From contig NZ_QMIE01000001.1 in the NCBI RefSeq assembly GCF_007625075.1, positions 248,001 to 312,000 on the forward strand: DNA of 64,000 nt, read 5' to 3'. Position numbers and translations under genes: made by a program. The stretch comes from Oceanidesulfovibrio indonesiensis. GTDB taxonomy: Bacteria > Desulfobacterota > Desulfovibrionia > Desulfovibrionales > Desulfovibrionaceae. The notes under the pieces were generated by a model, which did no database searches, had not been told where the DNA came from, and was given only the letters and a program-made list of their open reading frames with translations. Every line of letters starts with the position of its first letter. The stretch's first letter is position 1. Shown piece after piece: positions 27,356-36,481 of this stretch.

Positions 27356-27403
27356 TTTATAAAAAGAAGACGCCCCGGAAACGTTTGGCTTCCGGGGCGT
27401 CTT
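27356..27403 (-). terminator. Strong terminator of the transporter operon
   Basis: AAGACGCCCCGGAA (27367-27380) pairs perfectly over 14 bp with TTCCGGGGCGTCTT (27390-27403). On the minus strand the stem is followed by CTTTTTATAAAA, ending the operon 27429-29518. Confidence 0.92.
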
Positions 27404-27428
27404 GCAACTGCGGGGCTGGCGGCAGCTG

Positions 27429-27725
27429 CTACTGCATGAACTCCAGCGTGCCGATTTCATTACGCACGGAGCGCTTTTCGGGGCCTGTGGGCAGGTAGCG
27501 CATGGTGGCGCGTGCGCCCATCTCCGCCTCGCTCGTGAGCTCGGTGTCGGTCCACCAGATACCGCCGGCGTTGATGTCGTTGTCCTTCACGTACGTCGTG
27601 AAGGTCCGGACCGATTCGTAACGTTCAAAATACGGTCCGACCACGAACATGAGGGTGCATATCACGGCCAGGCCGGTCATCAGACCGGCCCAACCGCGAA
27701 TGGTTTGTTTTTGTTTCTGCGTCAT
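27429..27725 (-). CDS. Small membrane-anchored partner of the YeiH-type transporter
   Basis: 98 aa, ATG 27725 with CGAGGAA upstream, 23 bases after the transporter stop. One N-terminal membrane segment (about 13-33, WAGLMTGLAVICTLMFVVGPYF) and a periplasmic-looking C-terminal part with GGIWWTDTEL and AEMGARATMRYLP. No known family. Operon position and shared terminator suggest it works with the transporter or in its assembly. Confidence 0.75.
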   Translation of the reverse strand: MTQKQKQTIRGWAGLMTGLAVICTLMFVVGPYFERYESVRTFTTYVKDNDINAGGIWWTDTELTSEAEMGARATMRYLPTGPEKRSVRNEIGTLEFMQ

Positions 27726-27748
27726 TTCCTCGTTCCGCCTTCAAGCCG

Positions 27749-29518
27749 CTAGATGTTCGCGGTGATCTCGGGGAACACCTTGTAGAACATGATCCAGGCC
27801 ATGAGCAAGGTCAGGCAGAGGTTGAAGGACTGACCGAACACATACAGGATGAGCGGCTTGCCGCCCTTGAAGTAGTGGGCGAGCTCGCGGAAGTTGGTGG
27901 CCAGGCCGATGGAAACGAAGGCCAGGCAGAAGAACCAGCCGCGGAAGATGCGCGACCAGCCGCGCAGAACGCCGTGGTCGATCATCGCGTAGCCGGCGTC
28001 CGGGCCCATGCCCTGGTAGATGATGGAGAAGATGATGGACGCCACGATGAAGCCGATGACGAACTTCGGGAACCGGTACCAGATCTCCCAGATGGAGACG
28101 CGCTGGCCGGGGACGCAGTCCACCTTGGCGCACCAGTAGACCGCCACGAAGAAGGCGATGACGCCGATGAGCACGTTCTGAATCATCTTGATGGTCGCGG
28201 CGGTGTACAACGCCTGCTCGCCGAGGAACGCGCCCGCAGCGGCCACGGCGCCGGTAGCGTCGATGGTGCCGCCCATCCAGGCGCCGCCGAGAACCTGCGG
28301 CATGCCCACGGCCTTGATGAACGCCGGCATGACGATCATCATGATGGCCGTGAAGACCAGGGACATGCCCACGGCCAGGGTGAGCTCTTCCTTCTTGGCG
28401 CGGCAAGCGGCAGCCGTGGCGATGGCGGCGGACACGCCGCAGACCGACATGTCGGCCGAGACAACCATGTTCAGCGTCTTGGAAGGAACCTTGATGATCT
28501 TCTGTCCCACGATGAACGTGGTGATGAGCACGATGGGGGTGACGATCCAGGCGACAAAGATGCCGGGAAGGCCGATGGCCAGGATCTTGCCGAACAGAAT
28601 CTCGGCGCCCAGCAGCACAAGGCCGGTTTTGATGTAGTACTCGGTCTGCACCGCCGGCATCACCCATTTGGGCGTGCCTACTGTGTTCGAGATGAGCAGG
28701 CCGAGGGCGATGGCCCAGAATGCGTAGCCGAAGCCGTACGCCTTCATGGTGGATTGCGATTCGCCCACGAACGCGATCACCGCGATGAGGAACACGAACA
28801 GGAAGCCGATCAGGAATTTGGCCGGACTCGTGCCCATGAATGCCATGCCGATGGCGAAGAAACCGCCCATGAGCAGGCCGAGGCCGATGAGCTTGAAGAT
28901 CTGGTTGTAGCTCGAGACGCTCGTCTTGCTCTTGGCGCTGGAGGCGTCACGGCTGGCCTCCTGCCACTTGGCGATGGCGGCTCTGGCGGACTCGTTCAGC
29001 TCAGGATTCTGGAAGTTCGCGGCTGCGGCGGCTTCCTGGGCTTCTCGCGCCTGGGAAAGGGCTGCCTCGGACTTGGCTTTGGCTGCCTCATATTTGGGGA
29101 TCGCCTTCTCCGCCTTGGCCTGAGCCTCCTCCTTGGTCATGATGAACGCTTGGATCGGGTTCGTGGACCAGCCGTGCGGCTTGTTGGTGAACGACTTGAT
29201 ATCCTTGGCGAAGTCCTGGCTGTTAGCCTTCATCTTCTTGGAGCTGGCAGCCTGGTGGTACTCGATGGTCTTGAACGGCGCGCGTTGGGACTCGGCCTCC
29301 ATGATGGCGTTGGCCTCGTCGATCTTCTGCTGCATGCCCTCGGGCGGATTGGGCAGGTACAGGATCATGCCCACGATCAGCAGAACGAAGCCGAGCCATA
29401 TGGCCCAGTAGTCTTCCTTTTTCCAGAGGTCGGACAGTTGCGACGACCCCTTGTCGACTACAATGTTTGCGTCTGCGCCGGCCTGATCCACCGATGCTTT
29501 GACTTCTTCTCCAGCCAC
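27749..29518 (-). CDS. YeiH-family putative sulfate/anion exporter with extended N-terminus
   Basis: 589 aa from GTG 29518 with a near-perfect AAGGAGGAGAACC site. The C-terminal two thirds (about 213-589) has ten or so membrane segments and the motifs of the YeiH / Cons_hypoth698 family (VVSADMSVCGVSAAIATAAA, GGTIDATGAV, LATNFRELAHYFKGG). Known members are about 350 aa. Here the first 210 residues add one membrane segment (about 37-54) and a long charged, Ala/Lys/Glu-rich, probably coiled-coil region (about 60-205). The family is annotated as sulfate export on limited evidence. A sigma-54 promoter lies upstream. Confidence 0.85.
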   Translation of the reverse strand: MAGEEVKASVDQAGADANIVVDKGSSQLSDLWKKEDYWAIWLGFVLLIVGMILYLPNPPEGMQQKIDEANAIMEAESQRAPFKTIEYHQAASSKKMKANSQDFAKDIKSFTNKPHGWSTNPIQAFIMTKEEAQAKAEKAIPKYEAAKAKSEAALSQAREAQEAAAAANFQNPELNESARAAIAKWQEASRDASSAKSKTSVSSYNQIFKLIGLGLLMGGFFAIGMAFMGTSPAKFLIGFLFVFLIAVIAFVGESQSTMKAYGFGYAFWAIALGLLISNTVGTPKWVMPAVQTEYYIKTGLVLLGAEILFGKILAIGLPGIFVAWIVTPIVLITTFIVGQKIIKVPSKTLNMVVSADMSVCGVSAAIATAAACRAKKEELTLAVGMSLVFTAIMMIVMPAFIKAVGMPQVLGGAWMGGTIDATGAVAAAGAFLGEQALYTAATIKMIQNVLIGVIAFFVAVYWCAKVDCVPGQRVSIWEIWYRFPKFVIGFIVASIIFSIIYQGMGPDAGYAMIDHGVLRGWSRIFRGWFFCLAFVSIGLATNFRELAHYFKGGKPLILYVFGQSFNLCLTLLMAWIMFYKVFPEITANI

Positions 29519-29622
29519 GGTTCTCCTCCTTGGGAATGGTGAACAAAAAAAAGTAACGTACAAGTGGCGGGGGGCCGCAGGCCTCCGCCATTCCTGAACG
29601 AGAAAATGAACACAAGTTAACA

Positions 29623-29638
29623 GGCAAGAAGCATGCCA
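29623..29638 (-). promoter_or_regulatory. rpoN site: Sigma-54 (RpoN) promoter of the transporter operon
   Basis: On the minus strand TGGCATGCTTCTTGCC matches the -24/-12 consensus TGGCACG-N4-TTGC with one mismatch and correct spacing. It lies about 105 bases before the transporter start. The neighbouring divergent operon encodes a sigma-54-dependent activator, the expected regulator. Confidence 0.75.
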
Positions 29639-29700
29639 CGACCTTGATTCTGTAACATGTTAAAATGTAAGATGAAAAAATCTCTCATTTTGCCGGGTGT

Positions 29701-29712
29701 GATTCGAGAATC
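29701..29712. promoter_or_regulatory. Palindrome GATTCGAGAATC, candidate enhancer for the NtrC-type regulator
   Basis: Perfect GATTC-GA-GAATC symmetry about 95 bases upstream of the transcription start predicted from the sigma-54 promoter, the usual distance for an upstream activating sequence. Confidence 0.45.
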
Positions 29713-29928
29713 TCAACGATTCCGAGCCACGCGGAATGAATAGTGCTGTTTGATCAATTATTATGGTGTTTTTCGGGTAATGTAGCCTGGGGGTTGCAGG
29801 TGTATCCAAAACAACGCACCCCCTTGAGTACTGCGGCTCCTGCAGGTAAGCAGTCCGGAGGACCACGAATCCTCGTACACGGGCCTGCTGTCTGCGGCCG
29901 GTATCGGGAACGGGTCCACGGACACACC

Positions 29929-32433
29929 ATGAAAAGTTTCAATCTGCTCAAGCATCAGAGTCTCCAGGCCAAGTTCCTCTTCGGGCTCGCGGCGATCATC
30001 CTGTTCGGCGGGCTCATTTTTGCCGGCGCCACGTACTACACCCTGCACGACCTGCTCGAAAGCGAGGTGGCGGCCAAGGGCGAGCTTGTCCTGGCGCAGG
30101 CCGAAGCCGTGCAGGACTATGTGCGCCACACTCTGCGGCCCGCAATGTATGAGGCCCTGGGCGACGAGGATTTCATCATCGAGGCCATGTCCAGCTCCTA
30201 CATTTCCCGGCGGGTCATGGAGAACGTTGGCGTCGACCGCGAACCGTTCATCTATCGGCGAGCGGCCATCAACGCGCGCAATCCCAACTTCGAGGCGTCC
30301 GAGCTGGACAGGGAGCTCATCGGCTACTTCCAACAGAACCCCGGCATGGCTACCTGGTCCGGCTACAAGGACATCAACGACGTAGAGCATTACGTCACCG
30401 CACACCCCGTGGAGTTTCAGCAATCGTGCCTGCGCTGCCACGGCGACCCGTCGGATTCCCCGCACGAGCTCATCGAGCGATACGGCGCCGAGCGGGGGTT
30501 CGGCCACACGGCCGGCGAAATCGCCGGAGTCACCGCACTGGCCCTGCCGGTGGCGCGTTCGGTCTCCAGCATCCGCGGCGCAGCCATCACGTTCATCTCG
30601 CTGGCCGTGGGCGGCGCGGTGTTCTACTTCGCCGTGGCAAACCTGCTGTTCAACCGTCTTGTAGTGCACAGCCTGCGTCGCGCTGCGGATGTTTTTCCGC
30701 GATATTTCCCGGACGACAAGGAAGCGCAGAACCTGACACGCTCCAAGCTGCCCTCCTGGAGCGAACCGGGCGACGAGATCGAGGAGGCGCTGAGCGCGAT
30801 GGAGAGCCTGGCCAGCCACCTGGCCGAGGCGCGAAAGGAGCTGACGCTCTACGCTACGGATCTTGAGCGTATGGTGGACGAGCGCACGGAAGCCCTCTCC
30901 CTGGAAGCCGGGGAGAGGCGTTCCGACGTGAGGCTTTTCGTCCGGCTGTTGGAGCTGCTCAACGAAAGCCGCACCCGGCGGGAGCTCATCCGCCACACGC
31001 TTCCCGTTGTGGCCAGGCGGTTCCACGCCGACCGCGCCGTGTTCATGTGCACGGTGGCGACGCGCAACGAGATTCACTGGCCCAATACGGACATCGTCAC
31101 CCAGGATACGCTGTCCGAGGAGTGGCGGCGCATCGTGGAGACGGGCGAAGGCATTTACGAGACGCACCGCGCCATTGTGCCCGTGCAATCCGCCGTGGAC
31201 GCGCTGGAAGGCATTCTGTGCCTGTACTGGGACGATGCGGATTTCTATCCGGAAAAGTCCATGAACGTGCTGGGCGCCATCGGCCGACAGCTCGGCGTGT
31301 CCATGGAGAATCTCAACGCCCTGGACAGCCTGCTGCGCCAGAACGAGTTGCTCCAGGCGATCATCGAGGGCATTACGGACCCGCTTCTTCTGGTGGACGG
31401 GCGCTGCAACGTGGTCCTTGCCAACCAGGCCGCGCGGATGCTGACGCAGGACAGCATTGTGCCGCCTGAAGACGAGCGCGCCTGCCTGTGCAGCATTCTT
31501 GGCGGCGAAATGCGCTATCAGGACGGCTCGGCCATGCCCCGCGGCACGGCTCTGGAGGAGACGCTTCACCGGGGCGTGCCCTCCACCTACGAGTTGACGT
31601 TGCCGGAGGGCCGGACCTTTGCTGTGAGTCTGTATCCGCTGCCGGCGCTGGACGACATGGGCGACCGCCGCGTGGTCGTCTATGCGCGCGAAACCACGGC
31701 CGAGCGCCGCATGCTCGCCAGTCTGCAACAGCACGAAAAGCTCATCACCGTGGGGCGGCTCGCCGCCGGACTTGCCCACGAGATCAACAATCCGCTGGGC
31801 ATCATCCATTGCTACGCCGAACTGCTCATGGCGTCGGCGACCGACGATCAGCAACAGGCCGACGCGCAGGTCATCCTGGAGCATACGCACAAGGCGCAGA
31901 AGGTTCTGCAGGACCTGCTCAACTTCGCCCGCTCGCGCAAGCCGGGCCATGGTCCATGCCATCCCGGGCTCGTGGCCCAGGAGTCCGCCGAGGTCTTCTC
32001 CGTGCAGGCGGAAAAGAATGGCGTGATCATGAAAACCGCCGTGGAGCCTGAACTGCCCTCGTTGCGCGTGGATTCTCAGGCGCTGGAGCAGATCATCTCC
32101 AACCTTGTCCTCAATGCCCTCGATGCCGTATCCAGCGTGGAGCGTCCGGGCGAGATAACAGTGGGCGCCGGCATGGACGAGCAGGGCGTGTATCTGCAGG
32201 TGTCGGACAACGGCCCGGGCGTTTCTGACGATATAATGGATCGCATCTTCGATCCGTTCTTCACCACCAAAGAGGTGGGCAAGGGCACCGGGCTCGGTCT
32301 GGCTGTTGTCTATGGACTGGCGCAGGAACTGGGCGGCGAAGTGCAGGTCGAACCCGTAGCCGAAGGGCCGGGCGCCGTGTTCACCTTGCGGCTGCCCGGA
32401 TCCCTGCTCGTCGAAGCGGAAGAGGTGTTTTAG
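29929..32433 (+). CDS. Membrane sensor histidine kinase with heme-binding DUF3365 domain
   Basis: 834 aa; ATG 29929 is chosen because it opens [20 protein letters not shown] and the first membrane segment follows at once. Order: membrane segment (about 15-37); periplasmic DUF3365 sensor (about 45-210) with one c-type heme motif C167-L-R-C170-H171; second membrane segment (about 215-240); coiled-coil linker; GAF-like (about 350-470); PAS (about 475-580); HisKA with H617 in [13 protein letters not shown]; HATPase with [10 protein letters not shown] and [13 protein letters not shown]. NtrB-like kinase. The heme suggests redox or gas sensing. The stop abuts the ATG of the NtrC-type partner. Confidence 0.92.
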   Translation: MKSFNLLKHQSLQAKFLFGLAAIILFGGLIFAGATYYTLHDLLESEVAAKGELVLAQAEAVQDYVRHTLRPAMYEALGDEDFIIEAMSSSYISRRVMENVGVDREPFIYRRAAINARNPNFEASELDRELIGYFQQNPGMATWSGYKDINDVEHYVTAHPVEFQQSCLRCHGDPSDSPHELIERYGAERGFGHTAGEIAGVTALALPVARSVSSIRGAAITFISLAVGGAVFYFAVANLLFNRLVVHSLRRAADVFPRYFPDDKEAQNLTRSKLPSWSEPGDEIEEALSAMESLASHLAEARKELTLYATDLERMVDERTEALSLEAGERRSDVRLFVRLLELLNESRTRRELIRHTLPVVARRFHADRAVFMCTVATRNEIHWPNTDIVTQDTLSEEWRRIVETGEGIYETHRAIVPVQSAVDALEGILCLYWDDADFYPEKSMNVLGAIGRQLGVSMENLNALDSLLRQNELLQAIIEGITDPLLLVDGRCNVVLANQAARMLTQDSIVPPEDERACLCSILGGEMRYQDGSAMPRGTALEETLHRGVPSTYELTLPEGRTFAVSLYPLPALDDMGDRRVVVYARETTAERRMLASLQQHEKLITVGRLAAGLAHEINNPLGIIHCYAELLMASATDDQQQADAQVILEHTHKAQKVLQDLLNFARSRKPGHGPCHPGLVAQESAEVFSVQAEKNGVIMKTAVEPELPSLRVDSQALEQIISNLVLNALDAVSSVERPGEITVGAGMDEQGVYLQVSDNGPGVSDDIMDRIFDPFFTTKEVGKGTGLGLAVVYGLAQELGGEVQVEPVAEGPGAVFTLRLPGSLLVEAEEVF

Positions 32434-33837
32434 ATGGTCAAGCAAAAGGCGTCGCCAACGCTGCTCCTGGTGGACGACCAGGAAGAATACACCCGCGGCC
32501 TTGCTCGGCTGGTGGAGGGCGAGCATCCGGACTACCGGTGCCTGCGCGCCGCGAGCGCCGCGGAAGCGATGGATATCCTGGAGCAGGAGACCGTGTCCCT
32601 GATGCTCACGGACCTGCGCATGCCGGGCATGAACGGGCTTGAGCTGCTCAAGCAGGCCCTTGCAGTGGAGCCGGTGCTCTCGGTGGTGCTGCTCACGGGA
32701 TACGGCACCATCGAGACGGCGGTGGAAGCGCTCAAGGCCGGGGCGTACGATTTTCTGACCAAACCCGTGGACAAAGAGATTCTGCTGCGCACCCTGGACA
32801 AGGGGCTGGAGCGCAGCCGGCTGCTGGAGGAGAACCTGTCCCTGCGCTCCCTGGTCGCCTCCCGTGAGCTCGATGACGAACTCGTGGGCGAGTCCACGGC
32901 CATGCGCCGGCTCAAGGAACAGATACGCGCCGTGGCCCAGAGCGACTACACGGTGCTCATCACGGGCGAATCCGGCACAGGCAAGGAGCGCATCTCCCGC
33001 GCCATCCACAAGCTCTCTTCCCGGCGGGACAAACCGCTGCTTACCGTGAACTGCCCGGCAATCCCGGACCAGCTCCTCGAAAGCGAACTATTCGGTCACG
33101 AGAAAGGCTCCTTCACCGGGGCGGACCGCCACCGCAAGGGCATTTTCGTGGAGGCTTCCGGCGGCACGCTCCTGCTCGACGAGATCGGTGACATCTCCAT
33201 GAACATCCAGACCAAGCTGCTGCGCGTGCTGCAGGAACGGGAGGTGAGGCCCGTGGGCTCCAGCCGCAGCGTGCCCGTGGATGTGCGCATCCTGGCCTCC
33301 ACCAACCGGGACCTGCAGGAAAAGATTCGCGAGGGCCTGTTCCGCGAGGACCTGTTCTACCGGCTCAACGTGCTCACGGTGCAGGCTCCGGCGCTTTCGC
33401 GCCGCTGCGAGGACGTGCCCCTTCTGGCCAACTACTTCCTCGCGGAAAGCTGCCGGGAGATGGGCATACCGGCAAAGCATCTGGCGCCGGAGGTGCCCGG
33501 GTTCCTCGCCGCCCGGCAATGGCCCGGCAACGTGCGCGAGCTCCAGAACTTCATGCGCCGGCTGTGCGTGTTCTGCCGGGGCGAGGAAGTGGATATGCCC
33601 CTCGTATACCTTTCCCTGAGCGCGGAAGGCGACAGCTGCGCACGCGGAGAGGCGACCGAGCTGTACAAGGACGCCAAGACGCGCGTGGTGGATGCGTTCA
33701 CCCGCGCCTATGTGACGGACCTGCTGCAGCGCACCCAGGGCAACGTGTCCGAGGCAGCGCGGCTTTCCGGTCTGGAGCGCGTCTCTCTGCAGAAGATCAT
33801 CAAGCGGCATGAGATCGATGCGGGCCGGTTCCGTTAG
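32434..33837 (+). CDS. Sigma-54-dependent NtrC-family response regulator
   Basis: 467 aa, starting on the base after the kinase stop. Receiver (1-125) with D60 in LTDLRMPGMNG and K in FLTKPVDK; AAA+ domain (about 150-385) with Walker A GESGTGKE (178-185), the sigma-54-contacting GSFTGA loop (225-230), Walker B GGTLLLDEIGD and an arginine-finger region; Fis-type helix-turn-helix at the end (about 425-462, GNVSEAARLSGLERVSLQKI). It should activate RpoN promoters once phosphorylated by the adjacent heme-sensor kinase; the closest candidate target is the divergent transporter operon. Confidence 0.95.
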   Translation: MVKQKASPTLLLVDDQEEYTRGLARLVEGEHPDYRCLRAASAAEAMDILEQETVSLMLTDLRMPGMNGLELLKQALAVEPVLSVVLLTGYGTIETAVEALKAGAYDFLTKPVDKEILLRTLDKGLERSRLLEENLSLRSLVASRELDDELVGESTAMRRLKEQIRAVAQSDYTVLITGESGTGKERISRAIHKLSSRRDKPLLTVNCPAIPDQLLESELFGHEKGSFTGADRHRKGIFVEASGGTLLLDEIGDISMNIQTKLLRVLQEREVRPVGSSRSVPVDVRILASTNRDLQEKIREGLFREDLFYRLNVLTVQAPALSRRCEDVPLLANYFLAESCREMGIPAKHLAPEVPGFLAARQWPGNVRELQNFMRRLCVFCRGEEVDMPLVYLSLSAEGDSCARGEATELYKDAKTRVVDAFTRAYVTDLLQRTQGNVSEAARLSGLERVSLQKIIKRHEIDAGRFR

Positions 33838-33976
33838 CAGGCGTTAAAATTTCCCCGCGGGCTGCATTGCTGGAAAAAGATCAAATCGCACGTACTGGAA
33901 TTATGCTTCTGTTTCTGTTGTTTGTGGGAATGGCTTGTTGCGGCCAATCTAGCCGGACTAGGGCACCGGAGGGAAC

Positions 33977-34396
33977 ATGAACGGATGCACGGAGCCGGGC
34001 GCTCGTTTCGATACGGCACTGTTCGAGGAGCGCTGCAAATGCGGAGGCGACGGATACCTCGAACTGGCCGCGGTCTTTTCCACATACATGGATGACGAAA
34101 TGTCGATTCTGTCCGAGGCTGTCGGGCGCTCCGGCAAGGTGGGCAGTCAGGAACAAGCGACACAGCTGGCAGCCAGGGCCCACAGCCTGGCCGGCGGCGC
34201 CGCCACCTTCGGGCTGCGCGGGGTTCAGGAAGCCTCCCTGCAGATGGAGCGGACGCTTCTGCAGGGACGCGCCGAGGGCATACGGGCGAGTTTTCTGGTG
34301 CTGGACGATGAATGCAGCCACGCCAGGGAGTTTCTGAGGCGCGTGGCGAAACGCCAGGAACCAGTGTCTCCGGAAGCAACATGCCGCAATGATTGA
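33977..34396 (+). CDS. Orphan HPt phosphotransfer protein
   Basis: 139 aa, ATG 33977 after GGAGGG. One HPt domain; H69 in RAHSLAGGAATFGLRGV is the phosphorylation site. The short N-terminal part holds CKCGG. Not in an operon with a hybrid kinase; a donor such as the hybrid kinase at 4449-6542, or one outside the window, is possible. It lies between the NtrC-type regulator and the PAS-LuxR regulator. Confidence 0.82.
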   Translation: MNGCTEPGARFDTALFEERCKCGGDGYLELAAVFSTYMDDEMSILSEAVGRSGKVGSQEQATQLAARAHSLAGGAATFGLRGVQEASLQMERTLLQGRAEGIRASFLVLDDECSHAREFLRRVAKRQEPVSPEATCRND

Positions 34397-34410
34397 ATTG
34401 CGTTAGAAAA

Positions 34411-34427
34411 GTAGGGCCTGGTCCTAC
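34411..34427. promoter_or_regulatory. Inverted repeat GTAGG-n7-CCTAC upstream of the PAS-LuxR gene
   Basis: Perfect 5-bp arms around GCCTGGT. The site is nested in a larger imperfect repeat, AGAAAAG (34405-34411) and CTTTTCT (34430-34436), which could also end the HPt transcript. The same arms and spacing recur at 43818-43834. Position about 180 bases before the regulator start suggests autoregulation. Confidence 0.5.
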
Positions 34428-34601
34428 ACCTTTTCTACTCTCCTTCTGACATGAAAAGTAGCTGTCGGCTGATTTGAGGCCGGTATGCGATGCGGTAATT
34501 AGTGGATGCTGCGTGTCATCCCCTAACGCTGTTACCTGTCGTTCAGGCTGGCGACCTCGCACAAGGCGCGCCGGCCGATCGCATGTCAAGGAGGTGTATG
34601 T

Positions 34602-35567
34602 ATGGAATCTATGAACCGCGACCACAAGCTGCATAACCGCACAGCCGGAATCGGAATGGTCGAGACGCATGCAGGCGAGACCGATGCCGAATCGAAAGAA
34701 TACACGGCGGCGCCCGAGGATACCAAGGCCCTGTTCACAACACTGTTCGCCACGGTGGAGAAGCCTTTGCTGCTCTTCGACAACAGAGGCAAGGTCCTTG
34801 CCGCCAACCCCAGCGCCCGGGATCTGTTCGGCGCCGACGGCGAGATGACCGGCCGCGAGGCCTCCTCCCTGTTCGGCGGTGACGGCGGCCGTCGCTTCTT
34901 GGATGAAATTCTGGACGGCAACGGCAGGCCTGCGAGCCTGGAGGCCGTCTCCTGCAACGATGCCGCGGGCAACAGCGTGCGGGCCAACCTGCGCGTGACC
35001 CCTGCCAGACTGTCGGGCTCTACTTGCTACCAGGTTTTCGTGGACGCCCAGCACGACACCGGCTCCCTGGAGCAGCAGCTTGCGCGCAAGCGCCGGGAAC
35101 TGGACGAGATGACCATCACCCTGAAGAACGTGATGGAGACCGTGACGCGCGACAAGCGCCAGCTCAAGAGCGAGATGGCGCGTCAGATAGAGGTGGAGCT
35201 CTTCCCCATGTTGGAGAAGATGTCTCACGAAGGCGCCAGCGATATTCGCAGGAGCTACTCCGAAGTCATCAAGCGCCAGCTGCGGCGCATCACCGGCGGG
35301 GCGCACGCCGAGCCCGATCCCATGCTCATGAAGCTGACGCCGACCGAGCTGGAGATCTGCCGCTACATCCAGGCGGGGCAGGGCACCAAGGAAATCGCCG
35401 AGATGATGCACTCGGCCTTCGAGACCATCCAGACCCACCGCAAAAACATCCGGCGCAAGCTCAAGCTCAAGGGCCGCAAGGTCTCCTTGTGCATGTACCT
35501 GCAATCCCGGGCGACGCTGCCGCCTCCCGGGGGGGCCTTCGACTCGTTCGAGGCCGAAGACCAGTAG
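34602..35567 (+). CDS. PAS-domain LuxR-family transcriptional regulator
   Basis: 321 aa, ATG 34602 after AAGGAGG. PAS domain (about 45-150, LLLFDNRGKVLAANPSARDLF), a helical coiled-coil linker (about 160-240), and a LuxR-type helix-turn-helix (about 255-310, LTPTELEICRYIQAG, then TIQTHRKNIRRKLKLKG). No receiver, so the PAS domain is the likely input. A GTAGG-n7-CCTAC repeat in its 205-base leader and an identical architecture upstream of 43960 suggest a small regulon. Confidence 0.88.
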   Translation: MESMNRDHKLHNRTAGIGMVETHAGETDAESKEYTAAPEDTKALFTTLFATVEKPLLLFDNRGKVLAANPSARDLFGADGEMTGREASSLFGGDGGRRFLDEILDGNGRPASLEAVSCNDAAGNSVRANLRVTPARLSGSTCYQVFVDAQHDTGSLEQQLARKRRELDEMTITLKNVMETVTRDKRQLKSEMARQIEVELFPMLEKMSHEGASDIRRSYSEVIKRQLRRITGGAHAEPDPMLMKLTPTELEICRYIQAGQGTKEIAEMMHSAFETIQTHRKNIRRKLKLKGRKVSLCMYLQSRATLPPPGGAFDSFEAEDQ

Positions 35568-35612
35568 GATACCGGCAAGACGGATATCGAGCGCGGGAAG
35601 GCTCGGGAGCGA

Positions 35613-35912
35613 TCAGTTCTCGAGCCTGCGCAGGAACGCCTCCAGGGAGGGATATTCGGTCACGGCCGTTGCCGTGAGTTCATCGCCGTAGGTGGCGACG
35701 AGAACCGGAGTGGAATGCCCGCCCGGTGCGTTGCGGCCGGTGGTGTCCGCAACCACCACGAAACGGCCGGGGTCGTCCTCGCCGAGCATCTTGACATAGG
35801 CGCTCGTGCCGCGGGTGGTGTCGTAGCGGTAGAAACCCAGATCCTCAAGACGCTCGTTGACGTCGAGGAACTCGTCCTGCGCGGGGGTAGCCAAAGCTGC
35901 GTGTACAGTCAC
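35613..35912 (-). CDS. Hypothetical protein, 99 aa
   Basis: GTG start at 35912 with AGGAGG nine bases upstream; the longer frame from an upstream ATG lacks a site. Sequence opens MTVHAALATPAQDEFLDVNE and includes LGFYRYDTTRGTSAYVKMLG and PGRFVVVADTTGRNAP. No signal peptide, membrane segment or known motif. A sigma-54-like sequence lies 126 bases upstream. Converges on the PAS-LuxR regulator gene. Confidence 0.7.
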   Translation of the reverse strand: MTVHAALATPAQDEFLDVNERLEDLGFYRYDTTRGTSAYVKMLGEDDPGRFVVVADTTGRNAPGGHSTPVLVATYGDELTATAVTEYPSLEAFLRRLEN

Positions 35913-36037
35913 TGCGTGTTTCCTCCTGAGTGAATACGTTTCGTGGGAAATCATGTAGTACACGCGTCGGTCGGAGGCCAGGGTGAGTTATCAGTCATTA
36001 TCCTACAACGTCTGACGTCCAGGGACTACAGGCGGCA

Positions 36038-36053
36038 GGCAAGCACCGCGCCC
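36038..36053 (-). promoter_or_regulatory. Candidate sigma-54 promoter for the 99-aa gene
   Basis: On the minus strand GGGCGCGGTGCTTGCC keeps the invariant GG and GC with correct spacing and the full TTGC, but misses two consensus bases at -24. A CCTAC half site lies just downstream at 36002-36006. Confidence 0.35.
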
Positions 36054-36094
36054 TGGATGTGCAGGCCGTATCCAAAAAAGTCAGGAGTACCAGT

Positions 36095-36337
36095 ATGATG
36101 CGAGCAATTGCTCTTGCGTGTCTGCTGGCAGCGGCTGTCACGGCCTTTGCCGCCACGGACCGCTACCCTGCGGATTTTTCGGAAATGGACCTGAACAATG
36201 ACGGGGTGCTCACCTGGGATGAGTTCCACGCCTACTACCCGGAGCTCTCCCGCGACGCTTTCGACGGCGCGGACCAGGAGAACGACGGCCGCGTGACCCC
36301 GGAGGAATGGCAGGAGTTCATCAAAAAACCGCGATAG
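36095..36337 (+). CDS. Small secreted EF-hand protein
   Basis: 80 aa from ATG 36095 (36098 possible) with AGGAG upstream. Signal peptide MMRAIALACLLAAAVTAFA, then two EF-hand loops: DLNNDGVLTWDE and DQENDGRVTPEE, each with the DxNxDG-type calcium ligands and a final Glu. It is exported and should bind calcium; role unknown. An intrinsic terminator follows. Confidence 0.85.
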   Translation: MMRAIALACLLAAAVTAFAATDRYPADFSEMDLNNDGVLTWDEFHAYYPELSRDAFDGADQENDGRVTPEEWQEFIKKPR

Positions 36338-36365
36338 AGCGACCCGCCATCCATAATATATGGAA

Positions 36366-36403
36366 AGCCGGCGTCTCCCTGGGTGGGGAGGGGCCGTTTT
36401 TTT
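36366..36403 (+). terminator. Terminator after the EF-hand gene
   Basis: CGGC and CTCCC pair with GGGGAG and GCCG around a short loop, and seven T residues follow (36397-36403). The first 17 bases of the stem, GCCGGCGTCTCCCTGGG (36367-36383), recur exactly at 36773-36789. Confidence 0.75.
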
Positions 36404-36406
36404 ATA

Positions 36407-36435
36407 TTTACAACCGATATGCATAGTGCTATTTA
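36407..36435 (+). promoter_or_regulatory. Promoter of the AT-rich small gene
   Basis: TTTACA (36407-36412) and TATTTA (36430-36435) are separated by 17 bases, about 46 bases before the ATG at 36482. Confidence 0.5.
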
Positions 36436-36481
36436 TAGATAGCAGATTATTTCGAGGACACTAAAACTGATGGAGGAGTTT

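Larger units (their letters stand above)
29519..29928. other. Divergent regulatory region of the transporter and the heme-sensor operon
   Basis: 410 bases between divergent starts at 29518 and 29929, with no gene. It holds a sigma-54 promoter facing left (29623-29638), a palindromic TAACATGTTA near 29656 and a 12-base palindrome at 29701-29712. I found no good promoter for the rightward operon. Confidence 0.6.

Noticed and set aside
27875-29542. Plus-strand frame (555 codons) opposite the YeiH-type transporter
   Set aside because: Asp/His/Gly-rich antisense of membrane segments; the minus strand has the ribosome site, family motifs and promoter.
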